Positions 36,532 through 45,893 of a stretch of DNA of 64,000 nt are shown piece after piece; the stretch's first letter is position 1, and every line of letters starts with the position of its first letter. The DNA lies in the NCBI RefSeq assembly GCF_012726205.1, contig NZ_JAASAE010000015.1, positions 377 to 64,376 of the forward strand, read 5' to 3'. The notes beneath the pieces were generated by a model. It searched no databases, was not told the origin of the DNA, and was given only the letters and a program-made list of their open reading frames with translations. The DNA is from Rhodococcus sp. HNM0569. GTDB taxonomy: Bacteria; Actinomycetota; Actinomycetes; Mycobacteriales; Mycobacteriaceae. A program made the translations under genes and the position numbers.

Positions 36532-37977
36532 TCAGGGGTCGTGTGGGTCCGGCGCCGGTGCGTAGGGGACCGCACCCGCAGTGTTCTGGTCGATCCACAG
36601 CGCCCTCCCCACCTGCGGAAACGCGCGCTGCGCACAGTTCGGCCGCTCGCAGATCTTGCACCCGGCACCGATCGGGACGGCGGCCGACGGGTCGTCGATG
36701 TTCATGCCCGTCGAGTACACGAGGCGCGACGCGTAGCCGAGGTCGCAGCCGAGCCCGACGGCGAACTCGCGGTTCTGCGCGAGGTAGCCGAACTGCTCTT
36801 CGCCGGTCGTGCGCGCGAGCCACAGGTAGCTGCGTCCGTCGGGCATCTGCGCGATCTGGGTGCGGATACGTCCCGGCGTCGCGAAGGCGTCGTGCACGAC
36901 CCACAGTGGACAGCTGCCGCCGACGCGGGAAAAGTGAAATGCGGTGGCCGACTGTCGCTTCGATATGTTTCCGGCGCGATCGGTGCGGACGAAGAAGAAC
37001 GGCACGCCGCGACGCCCGGGGCGCTGCAGCGTCGAGAGCCGGTGACAGATCGTCTCGAAGCCGACTTCGAATCGCCCCGACAACAGGTCGATGTCGTAGC
37101 GCAGCTTCTCGGCGGCGTCGAGGAATCGCCCGTACGGCAGCACGAGTGCGCCCGCGAAGTAGTTCGCGAGACCGATGCGGGCGAGCTCACGCGATTGCGG
37201 TGGAAGGCTCGAGGCCCGCCGCAGCACCACATCGAGCACGTCCTCGTACGCGACGAACGCGAGTTGCGTCGCCAACTGGAAGGCACGCTGCCCTGGGGAG
37301 AGCCGCCGCGCGAGGGTGACAGTGCGGGTACGCGCGTCGTAGCGGCGTTTCGGGCCGCGTCCGGCGTCGTCGGCGTGGAGCGTGACACCGATCTCGAAGT
37401 CTGCGCGCAACAGGTCGGCGAGCTGGCGGTCGAGGCCGCCGATCGTGAGCCCTTTGCCGTCGAACAACTCCTCTGCCGCGTCGTCGAGTTCGGGAATGTG
37501 GTTTCGGTTGTCGTAGAAGAAATCCCGGACGTCTTCGTAGGGCATCGCGGCGCCCGTCGCAGACTCGGGCAGCGCGAGCACCGAGTTCTCGGTGCCCGAC
37601 GTGAAGCTGTCGAGCTGTTCGGTGGTACCGACGACGCGGCGGTGCATCGCAACGAGCGCGTGCGCGACGGCGGGCATGCGCGTCGCGAGTTCGTCGAGCT
37701 CGCCTGCAGACATGTCGGCGGTCTCGGGGTGATCCGCGAGCGCTTCCTGCAGGTCGGCGAGCAACCGGGCATCGGTGTCTGCCGCGAAGAAGGCCATGTC
37801 GAGGTCGAACACCGAGTTGAGCCGCAGCAGCACCGGCACCGTGAGGGGCCGCTGATCGTTCTCGAGCTGGTTGACGTAGCTGACCGACAGCCCGAGCATT
37901 TTCGCGAGCGCGGTCTGGGTGAGCGCCCGTTCGTCACGCAGTCGCCGCAACCGACCCCCGGCGAACATCTTCTGCAT
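36532..37977 (-). CDS. prpR: PrpR/RamB-type short-chain fatty acid regulator
   Basis: This 481-residue protein of the ScfR family has an N-terminal Xre-type helix-turn-helix (about 8-62; [21 protein letters not shown]), a central ImmA/IrrE-like DUF955 region ([30 protein letters not shown]) and a C-terminal domain. The last domain holds Cys440, Cys443 and Cys448 in CKICERPNC, matching the Fe-S-binding cysteines reported for mycobacterial PrpR. It is divergent from prpD, the standard arrangement. PrpR senses propionyl-CoA-related signals and activates the methylcitrate genes in mycobacteria; RamB acts on acetate and propionate genes in corynebacteria. ATG 37977 is used, and a second start three codons in is possible. 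Confidence 0.9.
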   Translation of the reverse strand: MQKMFAGGRLRRLRDERALTQTALAKMLGLSVSYVNQLENDQRPLTVPVLLRLNSVFDLDMAFFAADTDARLLADLQEALADHPETADMSAGELDELATRMPAVAHALVAMHRRVVGTTEQLDSFTSGTENSVLALPESATGAAMPYEDVRDFFYDNRNHIPELDDAAEELFDGKGLTIGGLDRQLADLLRADFEIGVTLHADDAGRGPKRRYDARTRTVTLARRLSPGQRAFQLATQLAFVAYEDVLDVVLRRASSLPPQSRELARIGLANYFAGALVLPYGRFLDAAEKLRYDIDLLSGRFEVGFETICHRLSTLQRPGRRGVPFFFVRTDRAGNISKRQSATAFHFSRVGGSCPLWVVHDAFATPGRIRTQIAQMPDGRSYLWLARTTGEEQFGYLAQNREFAVGLGCDLGYASRLVYSTGMNIDDPSAAVPIGAGCKICERPNCAQRAFPQVGRALWIDQNTAGAVPYAPAPDPHDP

Positions 37978-38010
37978 GGCCCGCGAATATACACATGCCG
38001 CTTTCACAAC

Positions 38011-38044
38011 TTCCGCAAATTCGGTCGGATCGTTCCGCAGAAAT
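38011..38044. promoter_or_regulatory. Probable PrpR/RamB sites before prpD
   Basis: TTCCGCAAAT (38011-38020) and TTCCGCAGAAAT (38033-38044) are direct repeats 22 bp apart, about two helical turns, in the prpR-prpD gap. On the other strand the first reads ATTTGCGGAA, close to the TTTGCAAA-type sites known for RamB and PrpR. A perfect 8-bp hairpin (GCCGGTCG with CGACCGGC, 38101-38126) sits in the prpD leader. Confidence 0.55.
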
Positions 38045-38150
38045 AGGCATCTGCCACGTATTTCGCACGGCGCCCTTCGTGCGTAGCGTGCGAAGAGAGG
38101 GCCGGTCGGACACCCTTTCGACCGGCTCGACGAGCACACGGAGGACAGCA

Positions 38151-39686
38151 GTGAAGACACACATCGTTCGCACCCATCGCTCCGCGGAGGACTTTCCCCG
38201 CGAAGAACATCTCGCCTGGCGCATCGCCGAGGTGGCGACCGATCCCGTGGACGTCCCGCAGGACGCCACCGACATGATCGTCAACCGTGTGATCGACAAT
38301 GCCGCCGTCGCCGCGGCATCGCTGATCCGCCGACCGGTGTCGAACGCCCGGGCGCAGGCACAGGCACATCCGTACAGTCGGTCGACGTCGAACAGGCACG
38401 GGTCGACCGTGTTCGGAATCGGCGGAACGTTCTCCCCCGAGTGGTCCGCGTGGGCGAACGGCGTCGCGGTACGTGAGTTGGACTTCCACGACACCTTCTT
38501 GGCCGCCGAGTACTCGCACCCAGGCGACAACATCCCGCCGATCCTCGCGGTGGCACAGCACGTCGGTGCCACCGGTGCCGATCTCGTCCGTGGTATCGCG
38601 ACGGGCTACGAGGTCCAGGTCGACCTGGTGCGCGCAATGTGCTTGCACGAGCACAAGATCGACCACGTCGCGCACCTCGGCCCGTCGGCAGCTGCAGGCA
38701 TCGGCACGCTGCTCGGGCTCGACGCCGAGACCGTGTACCAGTCGGTCGGGCAGGCCCTGCACACCACCACCGCGACACGTCAGTCCCGCAAGGGCGAGAT
38801 CTCGAGTTGGAAGGCGTACGCCCCCGCCTTCGCGGGCAAGATGGCCGTCGAGGCCGTCGACCGGGCGATGCGCGGCGAGGGCGCGCCGTCGCCCATCTGG
38901 GAGGGCGAGGACGGCGTGATCGCGTGGCTGCTCGGCGGCCCGAAGGCCGAATACCTAGTGCCGCTGCCCGGACCGGGTGAGGCGAAGCGCGCGATCCTCG
39001 ACACCTACACCAAGGAACACTCGGCGGAGTATCAGAGCCAGGCACCGATCGACCTCGCGCGACGGATGCGCGAGCGCATCGGCGATCTGGACCAGATCGC
39101 GTCGATCGTGCTGCACACCAGCCACCACACGCACGTCGTGATCGGGACCGGCTCGAACGATCCGCAGAAGTTCGATCCCACCGCGTCGCGCGAGACGCTC
39201 GACCACTCGGTGATGTACATCTTCGCGGTCGCGCTGCAGGACGGCACGTGGCATCACGAGCGGTCGTACGCGCCCGAGCGGGCACAGCGCGCCGACACCG
39301 TCGAGTTGTGGAAGAAGATCTCGACGGCCGAGGATCCCGAGTGGACCCGCCGCTACCACTCGACCGACCCGTCCGAGAAGGCGTTCGGTGCCCGCGCCGA
39401 GGTGACGCTGAAGAGCGGCGAGGTGATCGTCGACGAACTCGCGGTGGCCGACGCACACCCTCTCGGCGCCCGCCCGTTCGCACGGGACCAGTACATCGCG
39501 AAGTTCCGCACCCTCGCCGAGGGCGTGGTGGCACCTGCGGAGCAGGACCGTTTCCTCGACGCGGCGCAGCGCCTGCCGCAGATGAAGGCGGGCGAGCTCG
39601 CGGAACTCACGTTCGCCGTCGACGACGACGTGCTCGCCCGTGCGCCGAAAACCACTGCACCCGAGTCACAGCGAGGACTGTTCTGA
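38151..39686 (+). CDS. prpD: 2-methylcitrate dehydratase
   Basis: This 511-residue protein dehydrates 2-methylcitrate to 2-methyl-cis-aconitate in propionate degradation. It matches the MmgE/PrpD family along its length: SWAWANG-like [63 protein letters not shown] and [16 protein letters not shown]. The start is GTG 38151 behind GGAGGACAGCA. It is first in a tight prpD-prpB-prpC operon, overlapping prpB by one base (TGATG). Divergent prpR and upstream direct repeats point to PrpR control. Confidence 0.95.
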   Translation: MKTHIVRTHRSAEDFPREEHLAWRIAEVATDPVDVPQDATDMIVNRVIDNAAVAAASLIRRPVSNARAQAQAHPYSRSTSNRHGSTVFGIGGTFSPEWSAWANGVAVRELDFHDTFLAAEYSHPGDNIPPILAVAQHVGATGADLVRGIATGYEVQVDLVRAMCLHEHKIDHVAHLGPSAAAGIGTLLGLDAETVYQSVGQALHTTTATRQSRKGEISSWKAYAPAFAGKMAVEAVDRAMRGEGAPSPIWEGEDGVIAWLLGGPKAEYLVPLPGPGEAKRAILDTYTKEHSAEYQSQAPIDLARRMRERIGDLDQIASIVLHTSHHTHVVIGTGSNDPQKFDPTASRETLDHSVMYIFAVALQDGTWHHERSYAPERAQRADTVELWKKISTAEDPEWTRRYHSTDPSEKAFGARAEVTLKSGEVIVDELAVADAHPLGARPFARDQYIAKFRTLAEGVVAPAEQDRFLDAAQRLPQMKAGELAELTFAVDDDVLARAPKTTAPESQRGLF

Positions 39687-40597
39687 TGTCCGCACTCATG
39701 GGAGGCGCGGCGTCGGCGTCCGACAAACGCAAGGCCCTGCGCGACGGCCTGTCGTCGGGTTCGATCCAGCGTCTGCCCGGCGCGATCAACCCGCTCACGG
39801 CCAAGCTGATCCAGGAGATCGGTTTCGAAGGAGCGTACGTGTCCGGGGGCGCCCTCTCGGCGGCCCTCGCGCTGCCCGACATCGGGCTCACCACCCTCAC
39901 CGAGGTCACCGCGCACAGCATGCAGATCGCGCACGCCACCGATCTACCGGTTCTCGTCGACGCCGACACCGGCTTCGGCGAACCGATGAGTGCCGCCCGC
40001 ACGGTCGTCGCCTTCGAGGACGCCGGCATCGCGGGGCTGCACCTCGAGGACCAGGTGAACCCCAAGCGGTGCGGGCATCTCGACGGCAAGGCGATCGTGC
40101 CCGCCGACGACATGGTGCGCCGCGTGCGCGCCGCGGTGACCGCGCGACGCGACCCCGACTTCGTGATCTGTGCCCGCACCGACGCCGCCGGAACGGACGG
40201 TATCGACGAGGCGATCGACCGCGCGAAGGCCTATGCCGACGCGGGCGCCGACATGATCTTCACCGAGGCACTGCGCACCGAAACGGATTTCGAGAAGTTC
40301 CGGGCAGCGGTCGACATCCCGCTGCTCGCGAACATGACCGAGTTCGGCAAGTCGCGGCTCCTGTCCGCCAAGACGCTCGAGGACATCGGCTACAACGCCG
40401 TGATCTACCCGGTCACCACGCTGCGTCTCGCGATGGGCGCGATCGAACAGGGCCTGCGCGAGATCCACGAGCTGGGCACGCAGGAAGGCGTCGTCGACCG
40501 CATGCAGACGCGAGCGCGGCTGTACGAGCTGCTCGAGTACGAGCGTTACAACGAATTCGATTCCGGCATCTTCAACTTCACTGTCGAAGGACGGTAG
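39686..40597 (+). CDS. prpB: 2-methylisocitrate lyase
   Basis: This 303-residue PEP mutase/isocitrate lyase superfamily enzyme cleaves 2-methylisocitrate to pyruvate and succinate. The active-site cysteine is Cys129 in NPKRCGH, and the Mg-binding acids lie in DADTGFGE (92-99) and ED (121-122). Length fits PrpB rather than the larger isocitrate lyase. The ATG overlaps the prpD stop (TGATG), so the two are translationally coupled, and prpC follows after 2 nt. Confidence 0.95.
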   Translation: MSALMGGAASASDKRKALRDGLSSGSIQRLPGAINPLTAKLIQEIGFEGAYVSGGALSAALALPDIGLTTLTEVTAHSMQIAHATDLPVLVDADTGFGEPMSAARTVVAFEDAGIAGLHLEDQVNPKRCGHLDGKAIVPADDMVRRVRAAVTARRDPDFVICARTDAAGTDGIDEAIDRAKAYADAGADMIFTEALRTETDFEKFRAAVDIPLLANMTEFGKSRLLSAKTLEDIGYNAVIYPVTTLRLAMGAIEQGLREIHELGTQEGVVDRMQTRARLYELLEYERYNEFDSGIFNFTVEGR

Positions 40598-40599
40598 TC

Positions 40600-41727
40600 A
40601 TGACCGTGTCACCCGAGATCACCACCATCTACAAAGGGCTCGCGGGCGTCGTCGTCGACACGACGGCGATCTCCAAGGTCGTGCCCGAGACCAACTCGCT
40701 CACCTACCGCGGGTACGCGGTCCAGGATCTCGCCGAGCATTGCAGCTTCGAGCAAGTGGCGTACCTGTTGTGGCACGGCGAGCTGCCCACCGACACGCAA
40801 CTCGCGCTGTTCCGTCAGCGCGAGCAGGCGTACCGGCTCGCCGATCGCTCGCTGCTGAGTCTCGTGACCAAGCTGCCCGACAACTGTCACCCGATGGACG
40901 TCGTGCGCACCGCGATCAGCTATCTCGGCGCGGAAGACCCTGGGGAGGACGATAACTCGGCCGAGGCCAACCGTGCCAAAGCGCTGCGCATGACGGCTGT
41001 GCTGCCGACGATCGTCGCCGCCGACCACCGGCGTCGCCGCGGCCTCGAACCCGTTGCACCGCGGAATGATCTCGGTTTCGCCGAGAACTTCCTGAACATG
41101 TGCTTCGGCGAGGTGCCCGCCCCCGAACTGGTCCGCGCCTTCGAGGTGTCGCTCATCCTCTACGCCGAGCACAGCTTCAATGCCTCCACGTTCGCGGCCC
41201 GCGTCGTGACGTCGACACTGTCCGACATCTACAGCGCCGTCACCGCCGCGATCGGTGCCCTCAAGGGCCCGCTGCACGGAGGCGCGAACGAAGCCGTCAT
41301 GCACGACATGCTCGAGATCGGCGACCCCGACCGCGCCGAGGACTGGCTGCGGGGCAAGCTCGCCCGCAAGGAGAAGGTCATGGGCTTCGGACACCGCGTC
41401 TACAAGAAGGGCGACTCGCGGGTCCCGACGATGCGCGATGCCCTCTACGATGTCGCCGCGCGCACCGACGGCGCCGAGTGGGTACGCATGTACGAGATCC
41501 TCGAGAAGACGATGCGCGAGGCCACCGGCATCGAGCCCAACCTCGACTTCCCCACCGGCCCCGCGTACTACCTGCTCGGCTTCGACATCGAGGTCTTCAC
41601 ACCCATCTTCGTGATGAGCCGAATCACCGGCTGGACCGCCCACATCATCGAGCAGGGCGAGTCCAACGCTCTGATCCGCCCACTCAGCGAATACAACGGG
41701 GTTCCGCAGCGCACCGTCGTCGCCTGA
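40600..41727 (+). CDS. prpC: 2-methylcitrate synthase
   Basis: This 375-residue citrate synthase family enzyme condenses propionyl-CoA with oxaloacetate. Catalytic residues are visible as His226 (GPLHGGANE), His265 (GFGHRVYKKGDSR) and Asp316 (NLDFPTGP). The short length and the prpDB context make it a methylcitrate synthase rather than the housekeeping citrate synthase, although such enzymes often use acetyl-CoA as well. It starts 2 nt after prpB and ends at a small hairpin, closing the operon. Confidence 0.95.
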   Translation: MTVSPEITTIYKGLAGVVVDTTAISKVVPETNSLTYRGYAVQDLAEHCSFEQVAYLLWHGELPTDTQLALFRQREQAYRLADRSLLSLVTKLPDNCHPMDVVRTAISYLGAEDPGEDDNSAEANRAKALRMTAVLPTIVAADHRRRRGLEPVAPRNDLGFAENFLNMCFGEVPAPELVRAFEVSLILYAEHSFNASTFAARVVTSTLSDIYSAVTAAIGALKGPLHGGANEAVMHDMLEIGDPDRAEDWLRGKLARKEKVMGFGHRVYKKGDSRVPTMRDALYDVAARTDGAEWVRMYEILEKTMREATGIEPNLDFPTGPAYYLLGFDIEVFTPIFVMSRITGWTAHIIEQGESNALIRPLSEYNGVPQRTVVA

Positions 41728-41737
41728 CCCGGAGGGC

Positions 41738-41764
41738 CGCAGACCCGTGAAACACCGGTCTGCG
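41738..41764 (+). terminator. Hairpin after prpC
   Basis: CGCAGACC (41738-41745) and GGTCTGCG (41757-41764) form a perfect 8-bp stem 10 nt after the prpC stop. There is no T-tract. Its place supports the later start (41792) for the next gene. Confidence 0.5.
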
Positions 41765-41791
41765 ATCACTGAAAATGGCAGGCTGAGTCGT

Positions 41792-43045
41792 ATGCGCGTG
41801 CGTAGTCTCGCTGCGATCGCGGCCTCGGCGGTGGCATCGTTGATGCTCATGGCACCCCCTGCGGCCGCACACGAGGCGGTCGGTACCGACGGGACCGGAC
41901 TCACCCTGGACGGCAGGCCGTGGTGGCCTGCCGGACTGAACGCGTACCAACTCGCCACGGACTGGTCGATCAACAAGGGGTGCGGCGCGATGGTCGACCT
42001 CGACGAGTTCTTCGCGAGTCTGCCGCCGGCATCGCTCACGCGGTTCAACGCGCTCGCCAGCCTCGCGACCGACAAGGCGACGGGCGAACTCGATTTCTCG
42101 GCGGTCGACGCGGTGTTCGCTGCCGCCGCACGCCACGGTCAGCTGCTCGTCCCCGTCCTCACCACCTTCGACGGGGCGTGCGAGGACGAGGTGTACAAGG
42201 ACCGCGACTGGTATGCCGAGGGATGGCGCGAGCCCTCCGACGACAACGGCAGTTCGGGGAGCTCGGGCAGCTCGGGTTCGGGCAGCTCCGGCAGCGCGGG
42301 CAACGGCAGCGCGGACAACGGCAGCTCGGGCAACGGCAGCGCGGAGAACTCGGGCAGCAGCGGCTCCGAGTCGGGCGACAGCGGCCGGGGCGAACCCGAC
42401 CGCACGGTGTACCCCGCGGAGAACCAGTCGGGGATGCGGTACGAGACGTGGCTGCGCACCGCGGTCGCACGATGGCACTCCGAGCCTGCACTTGCGATGT
42501 GGGAACTCGTCGGCGAGCCGGAGACGACCCTCTATCAGGGTGGCCCGTGTGCGCCCGACGGAGCAGCCGTACTGCGACAGTTCGTGGACGACGCCGGGGC
42601 GATCGTCCGCGACATCGATCCGGGTCACCTGATCACCGTCGGTCTGCTCGGCGGCGGACAGTGCGGAACCGCAGGGCCGGAATACCAGTACGTGGCGGCG
42701 TCGTCCAACCTCGACGTGCTCCAGTACCACGACTACGGTGCCGACGGCGTACCTCTTCCGGGCGACGAGTTCAACGGCCTCGCGGTGCGTCTCGACCAGG
42801 CACGAGCGGTGGGCAAGCCTCTTCTCGTGGGCGAGATCGGGCAACTCGTCGGCGGTGACTGTGCCACCACCCGGCAGCGGGCGCGCGATGTCGCCACCAA
42901 GATCGACGGGCAGCGGTCGGCGGGCACGGCGGGAGCACTGTTGTGGGCATTCGTCCCCGACCCGCGACCGGATCAATGTACATACGACATCGGCCCGGAC
43001 GACCCGGTGCGTGACGTGCTCGCAGAACGGAACACCCTGGAATGA
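41792..43045 (+). CDS. Secreted glycoside hydrolase (GH5-like), with a Ser/Gly-rich insert
   Basis: This 417-residue protein starts with a Sec signal peptide (MRVRSLAAIAASAVASLMLM ending in PAAAHEA). The mature part looks like a GH5-type beta/alpha barrel: LDGRPWWPAGLNAYQL, LVPVLTTFDG, MWELVGEPE (acid/base glutamate, with GEP instead of the usual NEP), LDVLQYHDYG and KPLLVGEIGQ (nucleophile glutamate). A low-complexity Ser/Gly/Asn stretch fills residues about 150-200, where the GH5 barrel has a loop. Likely substrates are beta-mannans, beta-glucans or cell-envelope glycans. Its stop overlaps the MmpL start as ATGA, so the two are coupled. ATG 41792 is preferred to GTG 41747 because it gives a clean signal peptide. 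Confidence 0.78.
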   Translation: MRVRSLAAIAASAVASLMLMAPPAAAHEAVGTDGTGLTLDGRPWWPAGLNAYQLATDWSINKGCGAMVDLDEFFASLPPASLTRFNALASLATDKATGELDFSAVDAVFAAAARHGQLLVPVLTTFDGACEDEVYKDRDWYAEGWREPSDDNGSSGSSGSSGSGSSGSAGNGSADNGSSGNGSAENSGSSGSESGDSGRGEPDRTVYPAENQSGMRYETWLRTAVARWHSEPALAMWELVGEPETTLYQGGPCAPDGAAVLRQFVDDAGAIVRDIDPGHLITVGLLGGGQCGTAGPEYQYVAASSNLDVLQYHDYGADGVPLPGDEFNGLAVRLDQARAVGKPLLVGEIGQLVGGDCATTRQRARDVATKIDGQRSAGTAGALLWAFVPDPRPDQCTYDIGPDDPVRDVLAERNTLE

Positions 43046-45249
43046 GCCAGGATCCGCAGGTGCGTCGACGTCGCTGGCCGGGGTTCACTCTGGCCGCGGT
43101 CGCAATCGCCGCGCTGCTCGTGGGCGGTGCGGGTGGCTCGTTCCAGAGCAAGCTCTCCGAGGTGCAGAAGAACGACAATGCGTCGTACCTGCCGAGTTCC
43201 GCGGAGTCGACCGAGGTGGCGGACGAATCGGAGAAGTTCGTCGCCGACCCGACCATTCCCGGGTTCGTCCTGTTGCGCTCCGACGCACCGCTCACCGACG
43301 CCGACAAGCAGAAGGTGGATGCGGCGCGTACCGCGATCATGCAGATTCCCGGCGTCGCGGCCGACGACCTCGCTCCACCCGAGTTCTCGGCGGACGGAAA
43401 GGTCGCGGCACTGTACGTGCCGCTCGAGTCCGCGAAAGACGGCGTCGAGATCGCGGGCGACGAGCTGGCGGCCACCGAGCAGAAGATCCTCGACGCCGCG
43501 CAACAGGCCGCGCCGGGTCTGGAAATCCTCCCCGCCGGCTCCGCCGGTCTGCTCGTCGCGTTCATCGACGCATTCGAGGGCATCGACGGGGCGCTGCTCG
43601 GCGCGGCCCTGATCGTCGTGGTGCTCATTCTGCTCGTGGTGTACAGGTCGCCGTTCATCTGGGTTTTCCCACTGCTCTCGGCGCTGCTTGCCCTCGGGGC
43701 CGCGTCGATGGTGATCTATCTGCTCGCCGACGCGGACCTGTTGACGCTCACCGGCCAGAGTCAGGGGATCCTCTTCGTCCTCGTGATCGGTGCGGGCACC
43801 GACTATGCGTTGTTGCTCATCTCGCGCTATCGCGAGGAACTCCACCGTTACGACAGCCGGTTCGACGCGATGCGTCGTGCCTGGCGGGAGAGTGCACCGG
43901 CCATCACCGCTTCGGCGGGCACGGTGATCCTCGGTGTGCTGTGTCTGCTCTTCTCGGAGCTCAACTCCAACCGCAGCCTCGGCCCGGTCGCCGCGATCGG
44001 CATCGTATGCACCTATGTGGTGATGATGTCGTTCCTGCCCGTTGCTCTCGCGGTCGCGGGCCGCTGGGTGTTCTGGCCGCGTACCCCGCACGCCGACGAC
44101 GCGTCCGACCTCACGACGCACGGGCTGTGGTCGCGTATCGCGAAGACCGTGACCGACCGCGATCGCCCCTTCTGGATCGGCGCCACGGTGTTGCTGATCG
44201 TGCTGTTCGCCGGTGGGATCGGCAGCCTGAAGACGGGTGGCCTCAGTTCGACCGAGAATTTCACGACGACACCGGACGCCGTCGTCGGCCAGGAGCTCTA
44301 CGACGAGACGTTCGACCCCGGCGCGGGCACGCCGGTCGTGATCGCAACCAACGATGCCCAGCGGCAGGCGGTGATCGACGCCGCCTCCGCGGTCGACGGC
44401 ATCTCGGACGAGCCCGGCGCGGTGTGCCCGCAGGTGGACACCGCGAAGGTGGCCGAACTGGTACGCCAGAACCCTCGAGCGGCTGCCGCGCTGCAGCAGT
44501 CGGGCGGCGGGTGCGCACCACCCGACCTCACGGTGTCACCGATCGACGGCCGCATGATCGTCAACGCGACTCTCGTCGACTCGTACGATTCGCCGGCGGC
44601 GCTCGACACGGTGGAACGTGTCCGTGCCGCTGTCCACGCCGTTCCCGGGGCCGACGCCCTCGTCGGGGGCAGCACCGCGACGACCGTCGACGTGCAGACG
44701 GCGTCGGTGCACGACCGGAACCTGATCATTCCGATCGTGCTGGCGGTGATCCTGGTGGTGCTCGTCCTGCTGCTGCGGGCGCTGGTGGTACCGATCATCC
44801 TGATCTCGACGGTGGTCCTGTCGTTCGCCGCCACGCTCGGTGTCAGCGGCTTCTTCTTCACGCATGTGTTCGGGTTCCCCGACTCCGATCCGGCTTTCCC
44901 GCTGTACGCATTCATCTTCCTGGTGGCGCTGGGCATCGACTACAACATCTTCCTGATGACGCGTGTGCGGGAGGAGACTCTGCGCGTGGGCACACGACCT
45001 GGAATCATGCGCGGGCTCACGGTGACCGGCGGCGTGATCACGTCGGCAGGCGTCGTGCTGGCCGCCACGTTCGCGGTGCTCGGGATCCTGCCGTTGGTGT
45101 TCCTCGCCGAGGTCGGGTTCGCCGTCGCATTCGGTGTTCTGCTCGACACGATCGTGGTGCGGAGCATCCTGGTACCCGCGATGTCGCACGACATCGGCCG
45201 GGCGATCTGGTGGCCGTCGACGCTGTCGCGGGCGGAGGCGGACGGGTAG
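43042..45249 (+). CDS. MmpL/RND-family membrane transporter
   Basis: This 735-residue protein has the duplicated MMPL layout: a helix at the N-terminus, an outside porter domain, five or so membrane helices, then the same again. The proton-relay tyrosine/aspartate motifs are visible in GAGTDYALLLISRYREE and LGIDYNIFLMTRVREE. It resembles the YdfJ-like or trehalose-lipid exporter group of RND proteins that move lipids or drugs across the inner membrane in mycolate bacteria. It begins inside the stop of the secreted hydrolase gene (ATGA). Length is shorter than classic MmpL3 (about 940) because it lacks a C-terminal tail. Confidence 0.9.
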   Translation: MSQDPQVRRRRWPGFTLAAVAIAALLVGGAGGSFQSKLSEVQKNDNASYLPSSAESTEVADESEKFVADPTIPGFVLLRSDAPLTDADKQKVDAARTAIMQIPGVAADDLAPPEFSADGKVAALYVPLESAKDGVEIAGDELAATEQKILDAAQQAAPGLEILPAGSAGLLVAFIDAFEGIDGALLGAALIVVVLILLVVYRSPFIWVFPLLSALLALGAASMVIYLLADADLLTLTGQSQGILFVLVIGAGTDYALLLISRYREELHRYDSRFDAMRRAWRESAPAITASAGTVILGVLCLLFSELNSNRSLGPVAAIGIVCTYVVMMSFLPVALAVAGRWVFWPRTPHADDASDLTTHGLWSRIAKTVTDRDRPFWIGATVLLIVLFAGGIGSLKTGGLSSTENFTTTPDAVVGQELYDETFDPGAGTPVVIATNDAQRQAVIDAASAVDGISDEPGAVCPQVDTAKVAELVRQNPRAAAALQQSGGGCAPPDLTVSPIDGRMIVNATLVDSYDSPAALDTVERVRAAVHAVPGADALVGGSTATTVDVQTASVHDRNLIIPIVLAVILVVLVLLLRALVVPIILISTVVLSFAATLGVSGFFFTHVFGFPDSDPAFPLYAFIFLVALGIDYNIFLMTRVREETLRVGTRPGIMRGLTVTGGVITSAGVVLAATFAVLGILPLVFLAEVGFAVAFGVLLDTIVVRSILVPAMSHDIGRAIWWPSTLSRAEADG

Positions 45250-45302
45250 GCGGAGCTTCCGCGCGAACCGGGGCGGTGCACACGATCGGGCACACTGGAC
45301 GA

Positions 45303-45866
45303 ATGGCATTCGAGATTCCGGGTCCGCGCGAGGTCGTCGGCGCCGCCGTCGCGGTCGCCCGGTGGGGCGTCGGCACGGCGACGCTGGTCGCGTCGTTGCC
45401 CGCGCGGATCGAGTCGCTCGTGTCGGGTGTCGAGCGGCTGCTGGTGGAGGTCGAGTTCGTCGTCGCGCGCATCGACGCCGTCACCGACGGCGCCGTCGCG
45501 GTGCACAAGCGCGCCGCCGAGGTCACCGACGCGGCGGCAACCGTCACCGAGACCGCAGCCGCGCTGTCGACGGCCGCGCAGCAGTTGCTCGAGATCTACG
45601 AGCCGCTGGCGCTGCAGGCGGCACCACTCGCGAAGAAATTCGTCGACGACTTCTCAGAGGAGGAGGTCGCCGCCGCGATCGCGCTGGTCGACCAGTTGCC
45701 CGAGCTGACCGCCCGCACCAACGCGGTGATGCCGATCCTGGCGACGCTCGACACCGTCGCACCCGAGATCCACCAGCTGCTCGAAACCGTCAAGGACGTC
45801 CGGCAGGCGATCCAGGGCGTCCCCGGCTTCAAGTACTTCCGGCGACGGGGCGAGTCCGCGGAATGA
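45303..45866 (+). CDS. Conserved-looking helical protein of unknown function
   Basis: This 187-residue protein is almost wholly helical and rich in alanine, valine and glutamate. It begins MAFEIPGPREVVGAAVAVARW and has long amphipathic stretches without helix breakers (IDAVTDGAVAVHKRAAEVTD, AAATVTETAAALSTAAQQLL) that look like an apolipoprotein or coiled-coil fold. It ends with GVPGFKYFRRRGE. There is no signal peptide. The start is ATG 45303, 53 nt after the MmpL stop, so it may belong to that transcript. It is convergent with the APH gene. No catalytic motif is seen and no function is proposed. Confidence 0.7.
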   Translation: MAFEIPGPREVVGAAVAVARWGVGTATLVASLPARIESLVSGVERLLVEVEFVVARIDAVTDGAVAVHKRAAEVTDAAATVTETAAALSTAAQQLLEIYEPLALQAAPLAKKFVDDFSEEEVAAAIALVDQLPELTARTNAVMPILATLDTVAPEIHQLLETVKDVRQAIQGVPGFKYFRRRGESAE

Positions 45867-45893
45867 CCGGCACTGTCCCGCAACGCCTTCCGG

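Noticed and set aside
42738-45302. Long plus-strand frame through the MmpL region
   Set aside because: It is a shadow of the MmpL gene in another frame; only its last 188 codons (from 45303) form a plausible separate protein.
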